A stretch of DNA of 64,000 nt from Orientallactaga sibirica (Eukaryota; Chordata; Mammalia; Rodentia; Dipodidae), in assembly GCA_036365145.1 (NCBI GenBank), contig JAEOAD010000040.1, positions 11,658,501 through 11,722,500 on the forward strand, given 5' to 3'. Shown in pieces: positions 55,421-64,000 of the stretch (positions are counted from its first letter, which is position 1; each line of letters opens with the position of its first letter). Below the pieces are notes generated by a model. The model saw nothing but the letters and a program-made list of their open reading frames with translations. It was not told where the DNA came from and made no database searches. The position numbers and the translations under genes were made by a program.

Positions 55421-55699
55421 ATTCTACTGGGCATATATGTCTATAAAAATATTATTTTTAAGAAGAGTAAAAGTCTTAACAGTTCCTTTCAAGAGTGTTT
55501 AAAGCTTCTCCAACCTGCTTTTTCTCTCTGCCCCCTTACTTAAAAACCAACTTAAATTCCCAATTCCTCCAGTAAAATTGATCATAATCATTTCTTTATT
55601 CAAGTCATTCCAAATCATTTCATTGCCCCTTTCTCCAGAGTTCAAATTTGATGCCATTTAAAACCATACCAGTGACGTGCCTTAATCCATAAGTATAGC
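55421..55699. other. Unique sequence
   Basis: No recognised repeat or exon. Confidence 0.4.
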
Positions 55700-57850
55700 A
55701 CACAATTTGGAAAATTGGTGCTTTCTTCTAAACTTTACACATAGCTTTAAAAGCACATGAATGTAATTTCAGTACCACTAGAACCAAGGCTATATGCAAT
55801 GTATTAAGACACAGCAACTTTTAAAATATGACTTCAATATGAGTGAGCACAATAATAATTCTAACGCATAATGGGGATTCATGGAAGACCCAAAATCAAT
55901 ACACGGGCATACCAATCAAACGCATCGTTTAACCTACTGAAGATTTGGAAGAATCATGGAAGTTTATTATATTTCCCTCTAGTTTGCATTTAAACTATAA
56001 GGGGCTCTGGCTTCGTGTTTCAAATTTCACTTGCTTTCAGAGCAACAGAAAGGAAACAGAGACCTGAAAAATCAAGCCACGACACTGTGAAACACTTTCG
56101 CCTCTGCCCACCATCAGATGCCTTGCCTCACCAGAGAAGCTTGGCATATCATTGGTTCACATTGGGCCTCAGGCCCCTGCAGTTATCCAAGTAAAGGAAA
56201 GCTCAATAATGCATGCTGCCTGCTGGCTTCTGGCTGGCAGCCTTACCTATAGCAAGTCAGCGTTGCCTCCGGTGCCAACCTCCTCTGTACTTACAAGGCT
56301 CACCGGAAGGTACTTACAGCTCGTTCTCTATGCATTCTTAGCATCATCCTCTCTCTTGATGGCCATTAACAGTGTAATGAATGGGAATTTTCTGATCGAT
56401 GTCCCCTTACAGAGAGGTATTATAATAAAGGGTGATTACAGTGAAGAATAATATAGTTGAAATCCAGTACCTAGTCGTCACCACTCATTGATAATGCCAT
56501 AACGGAATCAGACAGTGAGACCAGACTGCATAGAAATTATATCAAATAAAGTAATTCCTTCAATTTATGGCACTTTTAATTATGCCGTCTTTAATTTAAA
56601 GAACTACCTTGTCCCCGTGCAATGCGGTCTTGAAGCTAAAGGGAATTAATCTAAAGCTAACTAATAGTCACTTCCCCCGGCACATTTGAAATCAATTTCA
56701 CCTTAAGCAAAATGTTTTATGAGCCTTTAGTTTACCCAGGGCATTATGCATCTTCATAATTTTCTAATGAGCTTAAGATATCCATGAGCAGCAGCCATGA
56801 ATCATATTTTTGGGAGCCCTTAAAAATACTTCTTCCCAGCACTGCTGTAAATTAAAGAAGATGTGAGAAAATGAGAATAAAATCTCATTACCACTGACAA
56901 CCTCGCAGCTCAATAAACCTGTTTTAAATCTTATTAAAGGGTCAGTTATTTGTCATTTTAGTAACCTTCATCACCATAGTCAATACCATGTCATCCAATC
57001 TTACTTTAAAATATCAGGGCATAAAGGTCACCTGGAGGCAGCATAAGGGACTGGAGTGCTTTCAGGGGGCTTCAGGGTGAATATTGACAGGTGCTGAGAT
57101 GTGATATTATACATAGAAGGTCAGAGACAAAGGTCCAGTAACAAAAATTGAGAAGACCCTGCTGCTCACTGGGGCTTCCCAATGATCACAATCAGGGCAA
57201 CAGGAGAGTCACTTCTCAAGGAAGCCTCCAGGAGCTCATGGCCAATATGAGCCTCACGTCTTGATTATCAGATAAATAAAAAGGAAAAAAAAATAGATCA
57301 CAAGTAGCTACAAGCTTTGTCTGTATCTAATTTTGTCCATGCAAATTAAAGTCACTGACTATTCTGCCAGACTGAATTTTAACCACACAGCATATCAGCC
57401 GTTATCATGGGCCACCAGGCTCCAGAGCTGGTGGCTTTCCCTTGTCCTGGGTATGTTCATGAGCAGACAGAAATTTTTGATTTAATTTGAATTTAATCTA
57501 ATAAATCGTAGTTTATTAGAATTATGGAGTAAGCACATAATCTCAGCAAACTACATTGAATGCCCCTGCAGACACACAAACACATATGTAATGCTAACTA
57601 AAGACAGTCAGCAAGCAACTATTCTAGTTATTTAAGAATGATACAAGTTCTTTTCCACTTGATAAGTCATTGGAAGCAAGCATAAATAGAAGTGAGCCTC
57701 TTGTAAAATCTAGACTGTTCTGGTTTTTTTTATTATTACAATAACATGGTCTGTCTGCTGCTAGTAGAGGTTAAATGAATAAGTTAAATAGAGACATTTC
57801 TGTGCCTTACAAGGAATTCCAAAGGCATATTGTTTAGTTTATAACTTGGT
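55700..57850. promoter_or_regulatory. Candidate conserved non-coding block
   Basis: About 2.1 kb free of recognisable repeats. The core at about 56440-56980 is the strongest candidate in the window: dense homeodomain-type cores (GGGAATTAATCTAAAGC, GCTAACTAATAGTC, TTTAATTATGCC, TTTTCTAATGAGC) mixed with CpG-containing unique sequence (CCCCGTGCAATGCGGTC). A 99-codon plus-strand frame at 56152-56451 has a hydrophobic stretch but no family I recognise. Enhancer function is inference. Confidence 0.4.
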
Positions 57851-57902
57851 GGGCAGAGCCTACCACACAGACAAAAAAAAAAAAAAAAAAATATTCTGGG
57901 AG

Positions 57903-58171
57903 GGCTGGAGAGATGGCTTAGCAGTTAAGGCGCCTGCCTGCTAAGCCTAAGAACCTGGTTCCAATCTCCAGGTCCCACATTTAGCCAGATGCAAAGTGAC
58001 GCAAGGGCGCAATGCCACACTTGACCACAAGAGGGCGCACACATCTGGATTTCGTTCACAGCATCTGAGAGACTGCTGGTGGGCCCATCTCTATCTGTCT
58101 CCCTCTCCCTCTCTGTCTCTCTCTCTCTCTCTGTCTCTCCAAAAATAAATAAAATTTAAAGAAAATTTTAA
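57903..58171 (+). mobile_element. B2-superfamily SINE, long variant
   Basis: GGCTGGAGAGATGGCTTAGC head, long-variant stretch GTGACGCAAGGGCGCAATGC ... CACAAGAGGGCGCACACATC, GAGAGACTGCTGGTGGGCCC. Flanked by aatattctgggag (57890-57902 and 58174-58186). Confidence 0.96.
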
Positions 58172-58189
58172 AAAATATTCTGGGAGCAC

Positions 58190-58674
58190 CTTTTGGTTCC
58201 CAGCGTCTTTCTGTTTTTCCCCTTTTAAGCATATCTGACACAGTTTAGCTCATCCCTCAGCTAAACCTCACAGGTTTTAAATAAGAGGTAAATAACAAAA
58301 TCAAAGGCACTAAGCACTTACAATTTTGCTTACAGACTATTGGATATAATTATCAAATCTCCCAGCAGCTTGCTAGTCTGATTTCATTCATCTGGAGAAT
58401 GTTGATCATAGCTTGAGTTTTAGCCTTCATTATTTCATATAATTGGTTGCAAAATTTCTCACCCTGGTTTAGTTCACCTCTGAGAACATTCTCATGTCAA
58501 CAGAGTTCACTATCTGTCTACACTGATTTTCCTGTCACCTAATCGCCATATTGAGAGTATATATCTGTCTGCTTGGGTTGACATACTAAAATACTACAGA
58601 CTGTGTAGCTTAAGAAATAGAATATTATTTTCTTATATTTCTACAGACTGAGATGTTAAAAAATCAGGATTCTG
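58190..58674. other. Unique sequence, no gene seen
   Basis: No recognised repeat or exon. Confidence 0.4.
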
Positions 58675-58866
58675 GGGGCTTGAGAGATGGCTCAGAAATG
58701 CTTGCCTATAAAGCCCGACAACCAGGGTTCAATTCCCCAGTACCCACACGACACCAGGTACACAAAGTTTACATGCATCTGGAGTTCATTTACAGTGCCT
58801 AGAGGCCCTACCCATTCTCTCTTTTTCTCTCCCTTTCTTTCTCCCTAAATAAATTTTTTTTTTTCA
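58675..58866 (+). mobile_element. B2-superfamily SINE, diverged
   Basis: GGGGCTTGAGAGATGGCTCA head with an internal deletion, GGTTCAATTCCCCAGTACCC, AAATAAATTTTTTTTTTT end. Confidence 0.88.
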
Positions 58867-58869
58867 AAA

Positions 58870-59815
58870 AGAAAACTAGGCTTGATGACCCACCAAAGGT
58901 TAATGGTAAGACCCTACTGCCAAAGACACCATATGCTGCTGGGATGAAATATGGAGTGACCTGGAATCTGGAAGAGGGTCAGTTCCCAGACAGTTAGCTT
59001 GTCTAGTGCCAGAAGGTGCTACATGAGCAACTGAGGGAAAATGACCGACATCTGTCCAAACAACTCGCAGTCTAAGCTATTCAGCAGTAAACAACCTGAC
59101 GTGATGCTCAAACAAGTGCAATAGTGGCACACAGCCATGGTGGGTAACCAACTACTCTTGATTTGGCTAACAGATCCACTCAGTGGAATGGAACTCATTG
59201 CTGGGACTGGGAAACAAGTCAAAACCATGTTCAAAAAATGAGCCCATTCTCCAATATCAATCTCCCACCAATTGTGGGCTAGAAGAGGGCCTACGCATAT
59301 AAAATTCTCTCTAAAATAACTATGGCCATCCCATCTATCTGGTACTGACTCCGTTGGACAATTTGCTTCTCTTTTTCAGATGGACACCAAACCTGAAGAG
59401 AAGATCAGCCTATCGCACCTCACCAGGGCCCCAGCTGAAACCATAGAGTAATGGGGGAAATGGGCAAGAGTGCAGCTTTCTTGGTGATCCTGACACCAGC
59501 ACAAAGCTGAAGGAGATAAACACAGAGAACATTCAACTCCTATTAAGCCAGATATCCAGAGACACAGAGGCTCCCAAGCCCTCATCAATGAAGTAGAACT
59601 AAAATGAACCCAACGTGGTTAGAACCCAATGTGGTTGTGGTTAGAGCCACAAGTTGGGTCATTATGCACAGAGACTTTGCCTCTCCTCCATAACTGTTGG
59701 CTACCCCCATAATACACGACCCACATTCCCCAATGAGGAGGGTCCCTTCAGAGGGGGAGGACAGGGAGGAGGCTACCAGAGGCACCAACATGAACATAAA
59801 ATTAAAATAAATAAA
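58870..59815 (+). mobile_element. LINE-1 3' UTR and terminus, sense
   Basis: CAAGTGCAATAGTGGCACAC, GATCCACTCAGTGGAATGGA, TCTTTTTCAGATGGACACCA, AGTGCAGCTTTCTTGGTGAT, ending GGGGGAGGACAGGGAGGAGG, GGCACCAACATGAACATAAA. The A-rich tail grew into an AAAAG repeat. No ORF2 is attached. Confidence 0.8.
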
Positions 59816-59878
59816 AAAGAAAAGAAAAGAAAAGAAAAGAAAAGAAAAGAAAAAAAAAGAAAAGAAAAGAAAAGAAAA
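59815..59878. repeat. (AAAAG)n microsatellite
   Basis: About 12 units, with one A-rich interruption near 59850; derived from the L1 tail. Confidence 0.95.
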
Positions 59879-59879
59879 C

Positions 59880-60118
59880 TAGGGCTGAAGAGATGGCTTA
59901 GCAGTTAAGGTGCTTGCCTGCAAAGACAAAGGACCCGTGTAAGCCAGATGCACAAGGGAGTGCACACATCTGGAGTTTATTGCAGTGGATGGAGGCCCTG
60001 GCATGCCCATTCTCTCTCTCTCTCTCATGCCTCTCTCTCTCTCTCTCTTCTCTCAAAAAATTCTCTTTCAAAAAATTTAAAAGAAAATCAAAATTTTTTT
60101 CAAAAAATTTAAAAGAAA
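59880..60118 (+). mobile_element. B2-superfamily SINE
   Basis: AGGGCTGAAGAGATGGCTTA head. The B-box stretch is deleted (GGACCCGTGTAAGCCAGATG). The unusual tail repeats TTTCAAAAAATTTAAAAGAA twice (about 60066 and 60099). Confidence 0.88.
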
Positions 60119-60159
60119 ATTAAAATATAATATTAAAAAGAAAGAAAGAAAATGCCTGC

Positions 60160-60365
60160 TACAGAGCCCTGGCATTAGCTCTTCCTTCTGCTCAGAACAC
60201 TCCTAACCCAGGTGGTGCTAGGGTCTGCTCCCTTTTTTTCCTTAGAGCTTTACTTAAAGACCACTTTCTCATTCTGCCCTAGATGATCTCATTTATAGTT
60301 ATCACTCCCATTGCAATACTCTCTCTCTCTCCCCTTCTTCCTTTATGTCCCTCTATGTTAGTATG
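60160..60365 (+). mobile_element. LINE-2 3' region fragment
   Basis: AGCTCTTCCTTCTGCTCAGA, ACACTCCTAACCCAGG, TTTACTTAAAGACCACTTTC, TCATTCTGCCCTAGATGATC, ATTTATAGTTATCACTCCCA. Follows L2 3' order (CTTCCCTCTGCCTGGAATGC … CAAATGTCACCTCCTC … CTTATCAC). Confidence 0.6.
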
Positions 60366-60837
60366 TAACATATAAGCCAGCTAGGACCGATATACCATAT
60401 TTCAGTTCTTAGGATCCTTTATCTTGCACGTAATAAAGGCACCACTCCAAATTGGGTTAAACAAAAAGCCATCTATTTTCTCAGCCAACCAGATATTCCA
60501 GAAGGAGAACAAGCTTAAGAATGACGTGGTCAAGCACCATCTCTCAGCCCTCTCAGTCACATTACTAGTCCCACCTCTGTGTGTTGGTTTTAGCTACGGA
60601 CGATCATCTTTGAGTGGAGTGCTACAGTTTTCCCAGACTTCTGCCTTCAAACTTCATGGTTCAAAATGAGGGATTGTACAGATGCTGTGCAAATAAACTG
60701 CACTTCAAGCCAATTGGACTGGGCTTGCCACATGACAGATGTCAAGGCAATGCTATGCATTGAGCTGCACAGGCTCGGGTCACACTTCATCCCTGAACCG
60801 ATCCCTGGGGAAAAGATGATGACAACCTCCTGTCAAA
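60366..60837. other. Unique sequence, no gene seen
   Basis: Two open frames of 81 and 114 codons at 60424-61010 run on into the LTR that follows, so they are not genes. Confidence 0.4.
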
Positions 60838-61172
60838 TGCAGCCTGTTCTGATTACTTTCTCATTGCTGGGACAAACAGCCGACCAGATCCAGTTATTGG
60901 AGGAAAGAGGTTACTTCAGCCTTACAGATTCCATGGCAGAAGACACGCACTCACTTCATCATGCATTTATAGTGGAGAGACAACAGCCAGCACCAGCAAG
61001 CACTAGCTGAGTGTGAACACACACCTAGGGCCGAATTCAAGATCCACCCCCAGTGACACACCTCCTCCAACAGGACTCTGTCTGCTGGAGACATAAGCAG
61101 GAAGCTTAATCTTAATCACAAATACCTGAGAATTTTTTGGGGGGGGGGGAATTGAATGAATCCATTACATTC
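60838..61172 (-). mobile_element. MaLR-type LTR, antisense
   Basis: TGTTCTGATTACTTTCTCAT, GCTGGGACAAACAGCCGACC, AAGAGGTTACTTCAGCCTTA, CAGATTCCATGGCAGAAGAC, ending TACATTCAAATCACCACA. Antisense MaLR order. A G-run at about 61139-61150 lies inside. Confidence 0.75.
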
Positions 61173-63705
61173 AAATCACCACAGAGCCCAGATATGGAAC
61201 TAGGGGTGATGTCTAGATTACAGCCAGAGACTATAATCTATGCTAAAGAGGCCACTATGATATGCTCTGTCTATGCAATCAGAGAAAACTATATCACGGT
61301 GACACACTCAGTAAGTGGTCCAAGTTACATGGTCAGCCACCCTCCATCTCGACCACCACCCATCACCATGAACCACTCACACTAAAGGAGAGTCTTGTCC
61401 ATATACACAAAAGTAAATGGACCATTGAACAAATGGTAAGGCAACTTAGACAAGTGTGGAAAAAAGAAATTGATGCCTCTTACATACTTTTATTCCTCTC
61501 TTCCTTCTAGAGAAGTGTTTTCTAGCATAACACACTTAAAAATTATACTATGCAAGGGAGTATTTGATTAAGAAGAGGGAGGGTTTGGATCATACATGTG
61601 GCACTAGGTGAGCTCTGTCTCTGCCTTCCCAAAATGATTTTGAGTTAAGATGTACCAAGATCACACCAGAACCTACAGGCAAATATCAGAGTTTACCGAG
61701 AAAAAAAAATAGATGAAACCAGAGTGAAACTGTTTCTCTGTGGACTGCTGAACTCTATCTGTGTCCCTGACCCACAGATAGCAATGGTGTTTCCTGTCAT
61801 GCTTGTGCTCCCTTCCAGGGTCATGGATGCATCACAGAACAGTGGTTGCTGCTCAGGCCGCCCAGAATTCTTTCCTATACAGGATCATGAATAAGTTATA
61901 TTTGTTTATCTATATTTTTCTTTGAGGCTGTCTTGAAATTAAACAACCAAACCAAAGTTCTATAAATGGAAGTACAATGCCTCCAGTTTTGTTTTATAAC
62001 TGTATTGACTTTAGGGCCAGGAAGTCAGTATTTTAAGGTACTTGACAATCGGAAGCCAGAGGAAAAACTGACACAGCATAATCCATCAGGCTGGAAATAG
62101 ATTTTTTTTTCCCCTCCTGACCATACCCTACACAGACACTAAATTCAGGATTCTCTGTCACTTCCCAGTTGACTCATACAGGCTCAAAATAATTTTCTTT
62201 GGTTTATTCCAATAATCTTGGTGTTAGGCTACCCAAGAAACAAATATCAATAGAACACTCGACAGTCTCTTTCCTGGAACCACACACATCTCACGTTTGC
62301 ATTATATGAGGACAACTTACTATCACTATGTTACCAAGAATATGTATGGAAACAATGAAGTGTGTTCGTACTTGATGTTTGGAAATGCATTCCAGATAAA
62401 TGCACATCTATGTTAGATAAATCTAAGTCTGCAGTATCTACCTTGATCAATTATTGAGGGAAGAATTCATGAAAGAAATTCAAGACCTTCTTGAATGTGA
62501 AAGTATAAAAGTATTAGGAAAGTGAACTAAAATTCATGTTTAAACCTTGTATCATTTATTTAAAATCTGTTAACACATTAAACAACAACCTAGTGAGATG
62601 AAAATTCCCAAAAGCAGTTTGGCTCATGAAGGACAAATATGATCCACCTGAAGAGCTGAAAAGCCGACCCAAATTCCAGTTGATGAGTGCTAGTGAATAT
62701 AGATAAGCATTTCTCAGTGTGCGCCCTAAGAAATTGCACGCCACAAGAAGTTAAGAACCAATACTTTTAAATGGAACGAACAGATTTGGAAAATTCTAGA
62801 TTAAACAGTGTCAATTTTTCCTTTCATTACTAATGAGACCTCCTGATAGTAATTATGGAATTAATCTCTAGGGAAAAATCCGTTGTGCAGAATTTCCACA
62901 CCTCCCTGGATTGAAGCCCTTTTCCACAAGCATCTTGAAATAAAGATACCTGTTCCCTGTAGCTTTGAGAAACAACGCGACTCTGCACTGGAACCTTCGA
63001 ATAGAATCAATATTGAGATTAGAAGCTCAAGTGAATATTTATGTTCATAAGTTTGCATTAAGTTTTGTGTACAGATGCAATCAGTGAGTTTCACGCCCAT
63101 CAATGGAGACGTGTTAGGGCAAGTTCTTGCTGCTTATTGCACTCCAAAGTGAACTACTTTTAAGCCAAACAGTCGAAATGGCTCACTAGCAAAACAAATA
63201 AGACTATGAACTAAAGATTCTGAGCATAGCAAAATGAAATAAAGTTCTTGCCAAGCCAACCTTTGCAGAAGAGAAAGGAAACGTGTGTTCATGGTAAATA
63301 GTTCTATCAATGAGCTTTTAAGAAAGACAGCTAATGAATTTTCTATTGTAAATAATGTAAGACAAAGCAAGATATTTGACCTTCTTCAATGATTATTTTG
63401 TTGTTGTTGTTGTTGAAGAACATAATCCTAGGGAGAATGTTCCAGAAAATTTATCATCAATATGTTGGTATTCATTATCCCCACTGTTATACACTGGGGA
63501 TCTGAATAGACCATGACCTACACAGCTTCCTTTCCCGAAAAGAAGCTGGCTGGTTTTAAAAGGGAACTGTCAGAAGATAAAATGACAACTGGAATGTCAA
63601 GATATAGGGATAAATTTACAATTTGCCTCAAGTAAGTTGTTATGTATGTGTAATATATCCTATGAATGCATTCATATGCATGCATACATAAAAATACATA
63701 CAAAA
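61173..63705. other. Mostly unique sequence, no gene seen
   Basis: About 2.5 kb. About 61970-62030 (CAATGCCTCCAGTTTTGTTT) might be an antisense L1 ORF2 scrap, and about 62710-62765 (GCATTTCTCAGTGTGCGCCC ... AAGTTAAGAACC) looks like the ends of a small hAT fossil. A (GTT)n run lies at 63399-63415. Repeat-free stretches at 62870-63360 could be conserved. No exon. Confidence 0.35.
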
Positions 63706-63880
63706 TGAGCTGGAGAGAGTCCTCAGGGGCTACCCTAATGGCCTGGGTTCAACTCCCCAGTACACATGTAAATCCAGATGCACAAAGTGGCATATGTACC
63801 TGGAGTTTGTTTGCAGCAGCCAGAGGCCTTATTCATTCTCATATTCATATTCATATTCATTCTCTCTCTCTCCCTTTCTG
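63706..63880 (+). mobile_element. B2-superfamily SINE, diverged
   Basis: GAGCTGGAGAGAGTCCTCAG head with most of the A-box to B-box gap deleted, GGTTCAACTCCCCAGTACAC, then a (TATTCA)n run at about 63834-63860 in place of the CT stretch. Confidence 0.82.
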
Positions 63881-64000
63881 ACTGACCATACTGCTTCTCT
63901 TGGAAGCACTGACAACCTTTTCCTCTACCTTGATAATGTCTACGGTTGAAGGCACCCAGTCCATGGCATTCTTGCTGTAGTCTGAGTAGTCTGTAGGTAG
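63881..64000. other. Unique sequence to window end
   Basis: No repeat or exon recognised in these 120 bases. Confidence 0.35.

Noticed and set aside
56152..56451. 99-codon frame with a hydrophobic segment
   Set aside because: No family recognised, no clear splice pair; lies next to the likely non-coding block.
1..64000. CRISPR arrays, operons, plasmid or phage-like features
   Set aside because: The sequence is plainly mammalian; the regular repeats are SINE tails and microsatellites, with no spaced palindromic array.

Overview
The window is mammalian nuclear DNA from a rodent, and I find no convincing protein-coding exon or RNA gene in it. Every long open frame I checked either lies inside a repeat or shows no recognisable family. 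The rodent call rests on B1 (7SL-derived) SINEs, B4/RSINE1-like SINEs, MaLR LTRs and rodent-type LINE-1 3' ends. The commonest repeat is a tRNA-derived SINE of the B2 superfamily. It opens with GGCTGGAGAGATGGCTTAG and closes with a CT-rich stretch and (AAATAAAT)n. From memory this fits the DIP family of jerboas (Dipodidae), not mouse or rat B2, so a jerboa-like rodent is my best guess. I could not compare it with a reference.

Layout. 1-5 kb: mostly unique AT-rich DNA with a few SINEs. 5-6.5 kb: LTRs nested in each other and cut by a SINE. 7.8-12.3 kb: several L1 fragments and a hAT fossil. 13.5-15.7 kb: a complete LTR retrotransposon, with two nearly identical LTRs and a 5-bp target duplication, sitting inside an old MIR. 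15.7-31.2 kb: dense SINEs with LTR, L2 and MIR fossils. 31.2-34.8 kb: a SINE-free block. 35.6-51.9 kb: dense SINEs, L1 3' ends and LTRs. 52.0-57.9 kb: an AT-rich block with only two SINEs and one L1 3' end between otherwise unique stretches. 58-64 kb: L1, LTR and SINE fragments again, then unique sequence.

No genes act together here. The functional question is whether the SINE-poor blocks (31.85-32.64, 52.54-53.81 and 55.7-57.85 kb, plus shorter ones near 12.6 and 24.1 kb) are conserved non-coding regulatory DNA. Their sparse insertions and clusters of TAAT-type homeodomain cores make this plausible, but alignment is needed. The window would suit a large intron or a gene desert. A single 53-nt possible exon at 2784-2836 is noted with low confidence.

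The best-supported observations are the young LTR retrotransposon, the nested LTR insertion with its target duplication, and a long structural variant of the dominant SINE (four copies). I see no sign of a new multi-gene system. Repeat family names are from memory, and edges are usually good to 5-20 bases.
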